A stretch of DNA of 63,711 nt from contig NZ_KQ948489.1 of assembly GCF_001514115.1 (NCBI RefSeq), positions 1 through 63,711 of the forward strand, in the 5' to 3' direction. Origin of the DNA: Streptomyces olivochromogenes (GTDB lineage: Bacteria > Actinomycetota > Actinomycetes > Streptomycetales > Streptomycetaceae). The notes under the pieces are model-generated. The model did no database searches, was not told where the DNA came from, and saw only the letters and a program-made list of their open reading frames with translations. Of this stretch, positions 16,301 to 24,054 are shown one piece after another; position 1 is the stretch's first letter; each line of letters opens with the position of its first letter. The translations under genes and the position numbers were made by a program.

Positions 16301-16996
16301 TCACTCGCCCGCGGCGCGGGTGTGGACGACCTGGTAGGTGTTCTCGTCCTGCCAGGTCTGGAGCGCGGCGACGCGGGCGTCGACCTTCTGGCGCTCCGGG
16401 GAGCGCTCACCCTGCGGCACGGAGCGGAAGGCGTCGTACGCCTCCTTGCTGTCCCACTGGGAGTAGACGACGACGAACTTGCCCTCGATGCCGCGGGCAC
16501 GCAGGCCGCGCAGCACCGTGTGGGTGCGGTAGCCGGGGACGTCGACCAGCCACGTCTGGGACTCGCCCAGGGCGTCGATCAGGTCCTCCTGGTTCTCCGG
16601 CAGTACGCCGAACAGCTCGATGGCCGTGTAGTCGTCGCGGGACGGGGAGATCTCGGTGACGCCGCCCAGCTCCGGCTTCTGCTGCGTGAAGGCGATCTCG
16701 TTCTGGAGCAGACGGATCGAGGTGGTGATCTCACCGAAGAGCGGGAGCGTGCGGTGCTTGAACTCCTCACCGGCGTAACGGCTCTCCAGGTCCTCGGTGC
16801 TGCGCCACTGGATGAAGTTGGCCGTTCCCGGCTTGTCCTGCCCGGCGTGGACCGTGCTGGATATCCAGCCCTCGTAGGCCGCCGTGTCGACGATCTGGCG
16901 CATCGCGGCGAGCAGCTTGACCTGCTTCTCGGCGGCGTCGGTCGAGAACAGGTTGAGAACGGTCAGGTGCTGACCATCGGCTGCGATCTTCGGCAT
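16301..16996 (-). CDS. Two-domain antibiotic biosynthesis monooxygenase (JadG/GilOII/AlpJ-like)
   Basis: A 231-residue protein made of two ABM-type ferredoxin-fold domains (about 10-105 and 125-220). In size and arrangement it resembles the JadG, GilOII and AlpJ oxygenases, which open ring B of angucyclinones (Baeyer-Villiger-like) using reduced flavin. If so, the product is an atypical, B-ring-rearranged angucycline; a plain anthrone oxygenase is the alternative. ATG 16996 begins MPKIAADGQ; the upstream reading frame is low-complexity and excluded. It is divergent from the SnoaL-like gene. Confidence 0.8.
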   Translation of the reverse strand: MPKIAADGQHLTVLNLFSTDAAEKQVKLLAAMRQIVDTAAYEGWISSTVHAGQDKPGTANFIQWRSTEDLESRYAGEEFKHRTLPLFGEITTSIRLLQNEIAFTQQKPELGGVTEISPSRDDYTAIELFGVLPENQEDLIDALGESQTWLVDVPGYRTHTVLRGLRARGIEGKFVVVYSQWDSKEAYDAFRSVPQGERSPERQKVDARVAALQTWQDENTYQVVHTRAAGE

Positions 16997-17025
16997 TCTC
17001 TCGTCTCTTCCGTTCGAGGAAATGG

Positions 17026-17087
17026 GAGTGCGAATGGAGGTGCGAATGAAGGTGCGGGTGGAGCCACGAATGCAGCTACGAATGCAG
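17026..17087. repeat. Degenerate ~12-bp repeats in divergent promoter region
   Basis: About four copies of gaggtgcgaatg-like units (17026-17063) are followed by two tacgaatgcag-like units, in the 248-bp gap between divergent genes starting at 16996 and 17245. Promoters for both must lie here, but I see no convincing -35/-10 pair. Confidence 0.7.
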
Positions 17088-17244
17088 CATGGCAAGAAGA
17101 TCTGCCCATGTGAAAGGGTCGGCACTTCAGGATTGGCGGCGCTTTTGTCAATTGTTCGAGGGCGGTGTCAGATCTTTCTCAACTTCTTCAGGGCTGTGAA
17201 AAGCGGCCTTGGTTGCCGATTGGCGTGGGCGCCATGCTCGGGTA

Positions 17245-17691
17245 ATGCAGTCAGGCCCGGAAGCATTAGAGATATCCACTCTCCTTGACCGGTACCTCAT
17301 CGGTCTCGACGACGACGAACTCGACGACGCGTGGGCGCGGGGGCTCTTCACGAAGGACGCCCTGGTCGAGTTCCCGATGAGCCGGCACGAGGGCCTCGAC
17401 GGACTCGCCGGCTACCACCGTGACGCGCTGGCGGCCTTCGCCGCCACCCAGCACCTCGGCTCGCCCGCGGCCGTCGACCTCGACGACGCCGGTGAGCGGG
17501 CCGTGCTGCGCGCCAACCTCGTCTCGACGCATGTGCACCACCCCGACGCGGCGGACGAACCCCTGTTCCAGGTCGGCACCCTCGCGACCGGCGAAGCCCG
17601 CCGCGCCGCGGAGGGCTGGCGGCTCTCCTCCCTGACCTTCCGCGTGCTGTGGACCCGCGGCACTCCGCCCCGACCCCGGGAGCCCCAATGA
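17245..17691 (+). CDS. SnoaL-like (NTF2-fold) protein
   Basis: A 148-residue protein of the SnoaL_4/NTF2-like superfamily. It shows the helix LLDRYLIGLDDDELDDAW, then LFTKDALVEFP and a C-terminal EGWRLSSLTFRVLW. Members include polyketide cyclases, hydroxylases and scavenging enzymes, so its activity is not fixed by sequence. ATG 17245 is preferred over an in-frame TTG at 17209, although its ribosome site is weak. Its stop overlaps the antiporter start (ATGA), indicating translational coupling. Confidence 0.8.
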   Translation: MQSGPEALEISTLLDRYLIGLDDDELDDAWARGLFTKDALVEFPMSRHEGLDGLAGYHRDALAAFAATQHLGSPAAVDLDDAGERAVLRANLVSTHVHHPDAADEPLFQVGTLATGEARRAAEGWRLSSLTFRVLWTRGTPPRPREPQ

Positions 17692-18998
17692 CGACGCTGG
17701 CGGCGGCCAGTCCCCAGGACATGAAACTCGCGATCATGCTTGCCGACATCGGTGTGGTGCTCGTGGCCGGCGCCGCACTCGGCCGGTTCGCGCAGAAGCT
17801 GCGTCAGCCGATGGTGGTCGGCGAGATCACCGCGGGCATCCTGCTCGGCCCGAGCGTCCTCGGCCTGCTGCCGGGGAACCTCACCGAGCGCCTCTTCCCC
17901 GCCGACGTGCGGCCGTTGCTGTCCGCGGTCTCCCAGGTCGGTCTGATCCTGTTCATGTTCGTGGTCGGCTGGGAGTTCGAGAAGCGCCTGATCAGGCCGC
18001 ACGCCCGGCTCGCCGCGGGCGTCTCGCTCTCGTCGATCGCGATGGCCTTCGGCCTGGGTGTGGCGCTGGCCCCGTTCCTGTACGACGAGCACTCCACGGT
18101 GGCCGGACACCACATCTCCTTCGTCGCGTTCGCCACCTTCATCGGCACCGCGATGTCGGTGACGGCCTTCCCCGTGCTCGCGCGGATCCTCACCGAGAAC
18201 AAGCTCCTGGACACCCGGGCCGGTTCGCTCTCGCTGGCCAGCGCCGCCATCGACGACCTGCTCGCCTGGTGCCTGCTGGCCTATGTCTCGGCCCTGGTCA
18301 CGGCGAACGGGAACTATTCCGACCTCGCCCGCATCGGCCTCTACAGCGTGCTCTACGTGGCCGGGATGCTACTGGTCGTGCGCCCGCTGGTGGCCCGGCT
18401 GGTGTGGCGCTGGGCGGCCACCGAGCGCTGGTCGGCGCTGCTCGCGGTGCTGTGCGCGGGCGCCCTGACCTCGGCCTGGCTGACCACCTGGATCGGCATC
18501 CACGCCATCTTCGGAGCCTTCCTGTTCGGGTTCGTGATGCCCCGTGAGCCCGCCATGGTCCTCGCGGAACATCTGCGCAAGCCCATGGACCACGTCAGCG
18601 TCGTGCTGCTTCCGGTCTTCTTCATCGTCACCGGGCTCGGCGTGGACCTCGGTGCGCTCACCGCCGGCGACTTCGTCGCGCTCGTCGCGATCATCGTCGT
18701 GGCCTGCACCGGCAAGCTGGTCGGTGCCATCCTTCCGGCGCGGCTGGCCGGGTTCTCCTGGCGTGAGTCGAAGGACCTGGGGCTGTTGATGAACACCCGG
18801 GGTCTGACCGAACTCATCATCCTCAACGCGGCCGTCAGCCTGGGCGTGCTCGACACCCGCATGTTCACGATGCTCGTGATCATGGCGCTGGTCACGACGG
18901 CGATGGCGGGTCCGCTGCTGTCCAGGCGTCGTCCGGTGCCGGCTGTCGTGCCCGAGCCGTCCGAGCCGTCCGAGGCCCCGGCTTCACGCGCGGCCTGA
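17688..18998 (+). CDS. CPA2-family cation/proton antiporter
   Basis: A 436-residue membrane protein with about 12 hydrophobic segments, of the Na+(K+)/H+ antiporter family CPA2. Segments include GEITAGILLGPSVLG and LASAAIDDLLAWCLLAYV, with the acidic pair expected in the transport path. Related antiporters occur in polyketide clusters as export or self-protection genes. It is translationally coupled to the SnoaL-like gene. The C-terminal ~20 residues are a low-complexity Glu/Pro/Ser tail. Confidence 0.9.
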   Translation: MTTLAAASPQDMKLAIMLADIGVVLVAGAALGRFAQKLRQPMVVGEITAGILLGPSVLGLLPGNLTERLFPADVRPLLSAVSQVGLILFMFVVGWEFEKRLIRPHARLAAGVSLSSIAMAFGLGVALAPFLYDEHSTVAGHHISFVAFATFIGTAMSVTAFPVLARILTENKLLDTRAGSLSLASAAIDDLLAWCLLAYVSALVTANGNYSDLARIGLYSVLYVAGMLLVVRPLVARLVWRWAATERWSALLAVLCAGALTSAWLTTWIGIHAIFGAFLFGFVMPREPAMVLAEHLRKPMDHVSVVLLPVFFIVTGLGVDLGALTAGDFVALVAIIVVACTGKLVGAILPARLAGFSWRESKDLGLLMNTRGLTELIILNAAVSLGVLDTRMFTMLVIMALVTTAMAGPLLSRRRPVPAVVPEPSEPSEAPASRAA

Positions 18999-19025
18999 CC
19001 CCCCACTCCGAAACCCCGGACTCCG

Positions 19026-19089
19026 TAACCCCCGAACCCGGTAACCCCCGAACCCGGTAACCCCCGAACCCGGTAACCCCCGAACCCGG
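19026..19089. repeat. Tandem repeat, 16-bp unit x4
   Basis: Four perfect copies of taacccccgaacccgg, followed by degenerate gtaacc units to about 19125, lie between the antiporter and the flavin reductase gene. No gene is present in 18999-19145. Confidence 0.97.
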
Positions 19090-19145
19090 TAACCCCCGTA
19101 ACCGCGTAACTCCGTAACCCCGTATCCGAGAACGAGAGGGCTGTC

Positions 19146-19670
19146 GTGATCCCCGTTTCGCAAGCCATCCCCGAGCAGCTCGGTCCGGTCGACGGCCGCG
19201 CGCTGCGCACCGTGTGCGGACACTTCGCCACCGGTGTCACGGTCATCACCTCGGGCAGCGGCGACAACGCCACGGGCGCCACGGTGAACTCCTTCACCTC
19301 GGTCTCCCTGGACCCGGCGCTGGTGCTCATCTGCCTGCACGACGACTCCCGGCTGCTGCCCGTGGTCCAGGAGTCCGGCGGCTTCGTCGTGAACTTCCTG
19401 ACGCAGCGACAGGAGCCCGTGGCCTGGGCGTTCGCCGGTCGGCGGACCGCCCGGATCGAGGAGGTGCCGCACCACAGGTCCGTCCTCGACCTGCCGGTGC
19501 TCAGCGAGGCGCTCGCGCATCTGGAGTGCCGGCTGGTCACCGAGTACGACGGCGGCGACCACACCATCCTGCTGGGCGAGGTCGTCGGTCTGCGCGCGCC
19601 CTCCGAAGCCGAACAGGAGGACCCGCTGATCTTCTTCCAGGGCTCCATGCGGACACCGGCATGGAGCTGA
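19146..19670 (+). CDS. Flavin reductase (HpaC/ActVB-like)
   Basis: A 174-residue member of the flavin reductase domain family with the typical segments FATGVTVIT, NSFTSVSLDPALVLICL and a C-terminal EVVGL. It uses NAD(P)H to make free reduced flavin, which the halogenase at 24055 and AlpJ-like oxygenases need. It is the only flavin reductase seen in the cluster, so it probably serves several enzymes. GTG 19146 follows GAGAGGG. Confidence 0.9.
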   Translation: MIPVSQAIPEQLGPVDGRALRTVCGHFATGVTVITSGSGDNATGATVNSFTSVSLDPALVLICLHDDSRLLPVVQESGGFVVNFLTQRQEPVAWAFAGRRTARIEEVPHHRSVLDLPVLSEALAHLECRLVTEYDGGDHTILLGEVVGLRAPSEAEQEDPLIFFQGSMRTPAWS

Positions 19671-19684
19671 GGGACTTACCAGGT

Positions 19685-20158
19685 TCAGTGGCGGGCCGCG
19701 GCCTGCTCCTCCGCCTCGTCGAACGCCTGCCGCGCCTGCTCCACCAGCGGCAGGTGGCCGGTCGACCAGTCGAAGAGCGAGGCGAACAGGGGGGCCAGGG
19801 TCCGTCCCAGATCGCTGATCTCGTACTCCACCCGGGGCGGCACCTCCGGGTAGTACGTGCGGATCACCAGCCCGTCCCGCTCCAGCTGACGCAGCCGCTG
19901 CGTCAGCACCTTCGGCGTGATGGTGCCGATGTTGCGGTGCAGTTCCACGAAGCGCTGGGTGCCGAAGGCGTTCAGCGTCCACAGGATCGGCGTGGTCCAG
20001 CGGCTGAACACGATGTCGAGGACCGGGGCGATCGGGCACCTCTGCGGGGTGCCGGCGGCGGCCGCGTGCGCGGCTTCGGGGCTGGTCACGACCGGCATGC
20101 CGGTCGCGTCGGCGGCGCCGCTCGCGGCCGTGGGGCCCTGAGGGGCTGTGCTCTTCAT
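19685..20158 (-). CDS. HxlR-family transcriptional regulator
   Basis: A winged-helix HxlR regulator with an N-terminal extension of ~40 residues. The conserved core starts at CPIAPVLDIVFSRWTTPILW, with TPKVLTQRLRQLERDGLV as recognition region and EYEISDLGRTL after it. The Cys opening the core is the usual redox- or quinone-sensing position in HxlR/YodB proteins. Starts are possible at 20185 (GTG), 20167 and 20158 (ATG); 20158 has AAAGG at 11 bp. It is divergent from an MFS pump and probably controls it through the element at 20183-20221. Confidence 0.85.
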   Translation of the reverse strand: MKSTAPQGPTAASGAADATGMPVVTSPEAAHAAAAGTPQRCPIAPVLDIVFSRWTTPILWTLNAFGTQRFVELHRNIGTITPKVLTQRLRQLERDGLVIRTYYPEVPPRVEYEISDLGRTLAPLFASLFDWSTGHLPLVEQARQAFDEAEEQAAARH

Positions 20159-20182
20159 TCCGACCATCGCCTTTCGGGAAGT

Positions 20183-20221
20183 CACTTTCCTCTAGGTACC
20201 TACTATACCCAGGATGCTAGC
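20183..20221 (+). promoter_or_regulatory. 39-bp operator/promoter element, copy A
   Basis: It lies between the divergent HxlR and MFS genes. The core is the palindrome taggtaccta (20193-20202), running into tactatac (-10-like) and then aggatgctagc. The same 39 bp recur at 29332-29370 with only two mismatches (20209-20210). It probably binds the adjacent HxlR regulator and drives rightward transcription of the pump. Confidence 0.75.
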
Positions 20222-20295
20222 TTCCAAGAAGCCAGCAAAGCCAGTACCTCCCTGTACGTCCCCGTCCGAGAATCCTCATGCTCCTAGGGAGTGAC

Positions 20296-21789
20296 ATGTC
20301 CATCCAAGAGTCCACCCACAGCCCCGCCAAGGCGGCGGGCGACTCCGGGCCGGTCCGCCGCCCCGGCCTCATCCTGGCCTTCCTCTGCCTGGCCGGCTTC
20401 ATGACCTTCCTCGACGTGTCGATCGTGAACGTCGCCCTGCCGACCATCGAGGACGAGCTCAACATCTCCACCACCGCTCTCCAGTACGTGGTCACCACCT
20501 ACGGCATGCTCCTCGGCGGCTTCCTGCTGCTGACCGGCCGGCTCGCCGACACCCTCGGCCGCCGCCGGATGCTGCAGACCGGTCTGCTCCTGTTCGCCGG
20601 TTCCTCGCTGCTCGCCGGTGTCTCGCAGAACGCCGCCATGCTGATCGGCGCCCGCGGTGCCCAAGGCCTGGGGGCCGCGTTCATCGCCACCGCCGCGCTG
20701 AGCCTGCTGACCAACAACTTCGAAGAGGGCGCGGCCCGCAACAAGGCGCTCGGTGCCTGGGGCGCGCTCAGCGGTCTCGCCGCCGTCGCCGGTGTCACCC
20801 TCGGCGGTCTGCTCACCGATGGGCCCGGCTGGCGCTGGATCTTCTTCATCAACGTCCCGATCGGCGTCATCGGCGCCCTGGTCGCCCCGATGGTCGTCGG
20901 CGAGAGCCGCTCCGCCCAGCGCACCAAGTCCTTCGACGTCGCCGGTGCGGTCACCCTCACCGCCGGCCTGGTCCTGCTGATCTTCACCCTCGGCCAGACC
21001 GTCTCCGACTCCAATGTCCCGACCGGCCGGGTCGTCGGCGGGTTCATCCTCTCCGCGATCCTGCTCGCCTCCTTCATCGTCATCGAGCGCCGCGCCAAGG
21101 AGCCGCTGATGCCGCTCGGCATCTTCCGCCGCCCCTCGCTGCGCGCCGCCAACGGCATCGCCATCCTGCTGCTCGGCACCTGCGTCACCCTGTTCTTCTT
21201 CGCCAGCCTCTTCATGCAGCAGGTCCTGGACTACTCCGCCGTCAAGACCGGCTTCGCGTACGTGCCGCTCGCGGTGCTCACCGCCGTCGGCGCCGGCGTC
21301 GCCTCCCAGATCGTCACCAAGGTCGCCGCCAAGCCCGTCCTGCTGGTCGGCCTCGCGCTCGCCGCGACCGGCATGATGCTGCTGTGGCGTGCCCCGTCCG
21401 ACGCCTCCTACCTGACGGACGTGCTGCCCGCCTTCGTCCTGATGGGCCTCGGCCTCGGAATGTCCTTCGTCCCGCTGCAGGTCTCCGCGTTCGCGGGGAT
21501 CGAGGAGCGCGAGTCGGGTCTGGCCGCCGGTCTCATCAACACCGCCCAGGAAGTCGGCGGCGCGCTCGGCCTCGCGGTCGCGGCGACCTACGCCTTCCGC
21601 CGGGTCGACGAGCTGACGGCCAAGGCCCACGGTGTTCCCGCCCTGGTCCAGGAGGCCCGTACGACCGTCTTCCACGACGCGTTCCTCGTGGGCGCCTGCT
21701 TCGCCGCGGCCGCCTTCGTGGTGACCCTGGTGCTGCTGCCCTTCACCAAGTCCTCCGAGCAGTCCGCGGCCGTCCCCGCGCACGCCTGA
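20296..21789 (+). CDS. MFS drug exporter (DHA2, 14-TM type)
   Basis: A 497-residue transporter with about 14 hydrophobic segments, the DHA2 layout of QacA- and ActII-ORF2-like antibiotic exporters. Motifs: FLDVSIVNVALPTIEDELN (DHA2 motif D1), GRLADTLGRRRML (motif A) and GPGWRWIFFINVPIG. It should export the polyketide and give self-resistance. ATG 20296 has GGGAG at 5-6 bp. Divergent from the HxlR regulator and downstream of the duplicated operator, it is probably induced by the quinone product. Confidence 0.93.
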   Translation: MSIQESTHSPAKAAGDSGPVRRPGLILAFLCLAGFMTFLDVSIVNVALPTIEDELNISTTALQYVVTTYGMLLGGFLLLTGRLADTLGRRRMLQTGLLLFAGSSLLAGVSQNAAMLIGARGAQGLGAAFIATAALSLLTNNFEEGAARNKALGAWGALSGLAAVAGVTLGGLLTDGPGWRWIFFINVPIGVIGALVAPMVVGESRSAQRTKSFDVAGAVTLTAGLVLLIFTLGQTVSDSNVPTGRVVGGFILSAILLASFIVIERRAKEPLMPLGIFRRPSLRAANGIAILLLGTCVTLFFFASLFMQQVLDYSAVKTGFAYVPLAVLTAVGAGVASQIVTKVAAKPVLLVGLALAATGMMLLWRAPSDASYLTDVLPAFVLMGLGLGMSFVPLQVSAFAGIEERESGLAAGLINTAQEVGGALGLAVAATYAFRRVDELTAKAHGVPALVQEARTTVFHDAFLVGACFAAAAFVVTLVLLPFTKSSEQSAAVPAHA

Positions 21790-21836
21790 CGGCAGACCAG
21801 AGACCGAAGTCGGACGACGGAAGAACGGACCCGGCC

Positions 21837-22232
21837 ATGTCCAAACCCCTGCCCCTGTCCGCCGCGGCGGAGGAGTTCCTCGCCGAGAACGCCCTGTGCA
21901 CCCTCACCACCCTTCGCCCGGACGGCACGCCGCACGTCGCGCCCGTACGGTTCACCTGGGACGGTGAGGCGGGCCTGGCCCGGGTGATGACCACGGTGCA
22001 CCGCCGCAAGTCCCGCAACCTGTTAGCCAGGGCCGGTGGCCGGGCCGCCGTGTGCCAGCTGGTCGGCCCCCGCTGGATCACCCTGGAGGGCCCGGCCACC
22101 GTCTCCACCGACCCGCCCCGGGTGGTGGAGGGGATGCGCCGCTACGCCAAGCGGTACTGGTCCCAGCCGCCGCAGCCCCCGGGCCTCGCGGTCATCGAGA
22201 TCGCGGTCGACCGCGTGATGGGCCTGTACTGA
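21837..22232 (+). CDS. PPOX-class flavin/F420-dependent oxidoreductase
   Basis: A 131-residue split-barrel protein of the pyridoxamine-phosphate-oxidase-like family. It has LCTLTTLRPDGTPHVAPVRF at the N side, HRRKSRNLL and PRWITLEGPATV, typical of F420- or FMN-binding members. In antibiotic clusters such proteins reduce enones or quinones, but the substrate is unknown. ATG 21837 follows the MFS stop by 47 bp, so it is probably in the same operon; a strong terminator follows. Confidence 0.85.
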   Translation: MSKPLPLSAAAEEFLAENALCTLTTLRPDGTPHVAPVRFTWDGEAGLARVMTTVHRRKSRNLLARAGGRAAVCQLVGPRWITLEGPATVSTDPPRVVEGMRRYAKRYWSQPPQPPGLAVIEIAVDRVMGLY

Positions 22233-22266
22233 ACGGCCCGTACCGAACTCCCGGAGCACATACGGG

Positions 22267-22305
22267 GCGAGAGGGTGCCGGAAGACTCTTCCGGCACCCT
22301 CTCGC
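22267..22305 (+). terminator. Hairpin terminator
   Basis: A perfect 18-bp stem (22267-22284 with 22288-22305) with a 3-base loop ends the MFS/PPOX operon. Confidence 0.9.
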
Positions 22306-22380
22306 ATGCTCCGCCTGTACCTGCCCAGTACTCGCCACCCGGTAACCGCCCAGTAGCTGCAAGGCCTCTGACGAACTTGT

Positions 22381-22400
22381 CAGAACTTGTCAGAGTTCTG
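22381..22400. promoter_or_regulatory. Candidate operator upstream of FAD monooxygenase
   Basis: CAGAAC-N8-GTTCTG is a perfect inverted repeat. The overlapping direct repeat gaacttgtca occurs at 22373-22382 and 22383-22392. It lies about 70 bp before the 22469 start, a usual place for a repressor or activator site. The binding protein is unknown. Confidence 0.5.
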
Positions 22401-22468
22401 TATCGGCGGCCATTCAGCTTCCCGGGAGCCCTCGGAATACTGGAGAAAACGCCAGCGGGAGAGGGAAT

Positions 22469-23944
22469 ATGGACGCCTTCAATGCCGATGTGATCGTTGC
22501 CGGAGCGGGGCCCTCGGGTCTCATGCTCGCGGGAGAACTGCGCCTCTCGGGTCTCTCGGTCATCGTGCTCGACCGGCTGGAACAGCCGATGCAGCAGTCC
22601 CGTGCGCTGGGATTCTCGGCCCGTACGATCGAGGAATTCGGCCAGCGCGGCCTTCTCGAGGATTTCGGTCCGCTGGAGACCATACCCGGCGGCCATTTCG
22701 GTGGACTCCCCATCGACTACCGCATTGTCGAGGGCGGCAATTTCGGTGTCCGCGGTGTTCCGCAGTCGCGCACCGAGGCCATCATCAACAAGTGGGCCGT
22801 GGGTCTGGGAGCCGACGTCCGCCGGGGCCACGAGGTCATCGGCCTGACGCAGGACGAGAACGGGGTCCAGGTCGAGGTCGCGGGCCCGGAGGGCGTCGAG
22901 ACGCTGCGCGCCGCCTACGTCGTCGGCTGTGACGGCGCCCGCTCCACCGTCCGCCACCTGGCCGGGATCGACTTCCCCGGCGTCAGCGCCACCATCGAGA
23001 TGAAGATGGCGGACGTCGCCGGAGTCCAGCTGCGGCTGCGCCCCACCGGTGAGGTCGGCGAGGCCGGCATGGTCGTGGTCCTGCCGCTCGGCCCGGGCGC
23101 CACCCGCGTGGTGGTCTTCGAGCGCGGCGCCGGTGTCCGCCCCACCCAGGAGCCGCCCACCTTCGAGGAGGTGGCCGCCGCCTTCCAGCGGGTGACCGGC
23201 GAGGACATCAGCGGTGCCAAGCAGCTGTGGACCAGCTACTTCACCGACGCCAGCCGGCACGCCGCCGAGTACCGCAAGGGCCGGGTCTTCCTCGCGGGCG
23301 ACGCCGCCCACATCCACCTGCCGATCGGCGCCCAGGGCATCAGCGCGGGCGTCGGCGACGTGGTCAACCTCGGCTGGAAGCTCGCCGCCGCGGTCAAGGG
23401 GCACGCCCCGGAGGGCCTGCTCGACACCTACCACTCCGAGCGCCACCCGGTCGGCGCCCGCATCGTCTACAACACCCTGGTCCAGCGCACCCTCTACCTC
23501 GGCGGCCCCGAGGCCCAGCCGCTGCGCGACCTGTTCGCCGAACTGGTCCAGATCGAGGACGTACGACGTCACCTCGTCGGCCTGGTCACCGGCCTGGACA
23601 TCACCTACGGCGCCGTCGAGGGCGGTCACCCCCTGCTCGGCCGCCGGCTGCCCGACCAGGAACTGCTGGTCGGCGACGAGAAGACCACCACGTACGAGCT
23701 GCTGCACCAGGGCCGCCCGGTCCTCCTCGACCTGCACGACAACGCGGCGCTGCGCGAGGCCGTGGCCGCCTGGTCCGACCGCGTCGACGTCGTCACCGCC
23801 ACCCGGCCCGACGCCGCCGCCCCGGCCGCCGACCTCCTCGTACGCCCCGACGGCTACATCGCCTGGGTCGGCGCCGACGGTTCCACGGACGGCCTGACCG
23901 ACGCGCTCGCCCAGTGGTTCGGCGAGCCCGGCACCGCCGCCTGA
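22469..23944 (+). CDS. Group A FAD monooxygenase, second PgaE/JadH-like
   Basis: A 491-residue paralogue of the monooxygenase at 7943, of identical length. It has GAGPSG near residue 12, QSRALGFSARTIEEFGQRG, the DG motif GCDGARSTV and GDAAHIHLPIGAQG, where the usual AGGQG is IGAQG. It probably hydroxylates the aromatic skeleton at another position, or acts later in the pathway. It begins a new transcription unit after a terminator, behind GGGAGAGGG, and is followed by the halogenase. Confidence 0.9.
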   Translation: MDAFNADVIVAGAGPSGLMLAGELRLSGLSVIVLDRLEQPMQQSRALGFSARTIEEFGQRGLLEDFGPLETIPGGHFGGLPIDYRIVEGGNFGVRGVPQSRTEAIINKWAVGLGADVRRGHEVIGLTQDENGVQVEVAGPEGVETLRAAYVVGCDGARSTVRHLAGIDFPGVSATIEMKMADVAGVQLRLRPTGEVGEAGMVVVLPLGPGATRVVVFERGAGVRPTQEPPTFEEVAAAFQRVTGEDISGAKQLWTSYFTDASRHAAEYRKGRVFLAGDAAHIHLPIGAQGISAGVGDVVNLGWKLAAAVKGHAPEGLLDTYHSERHPVGARIVYNTLVQRTLYLGGPEAQPLRDLFAELVQIEDVRRHLVGLVTGLDITYGAVEGGHPLLGRRLPDQELLVGDEKTTTYELLHQGRPVLLDLHDNAALREAVAAWSDRVDVVTATRPDAAAPAADLLVRPDGYIAWVGADGSTDGLTDALAQWFGEPGTAA

Positions 23945-23960
23945 ATCCCCCGGTCGACCC

Positions 23961-23986
23961 GACCCGTCGATCCGACCCGTCGATCC
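23961..23986. repeat. Tandem duplication, 13-bp unit x2
   Basis: gacccgtcgatcc is present twice in perfect tandem (23961-23973, 23974-23986), with further gaccc fragments beside it, in the spacer before the halogenase gene. Confidence 0.9.
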
Positions 23987-24054
23987 GAATCCCTCCAGTA
24001 GGACGCGCGCCACCCATCCGACCCGTCCGTGAAACGAGAAAGAGGAGTGCGGTC

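Noticed and set aside
19685..20185. Start of HxlR at GTG 20185
   Set aside because: GAGGAAA would abut this GTG and the start would fall within the operator element; ATG 20158 has better spacing, though the choice stays open.
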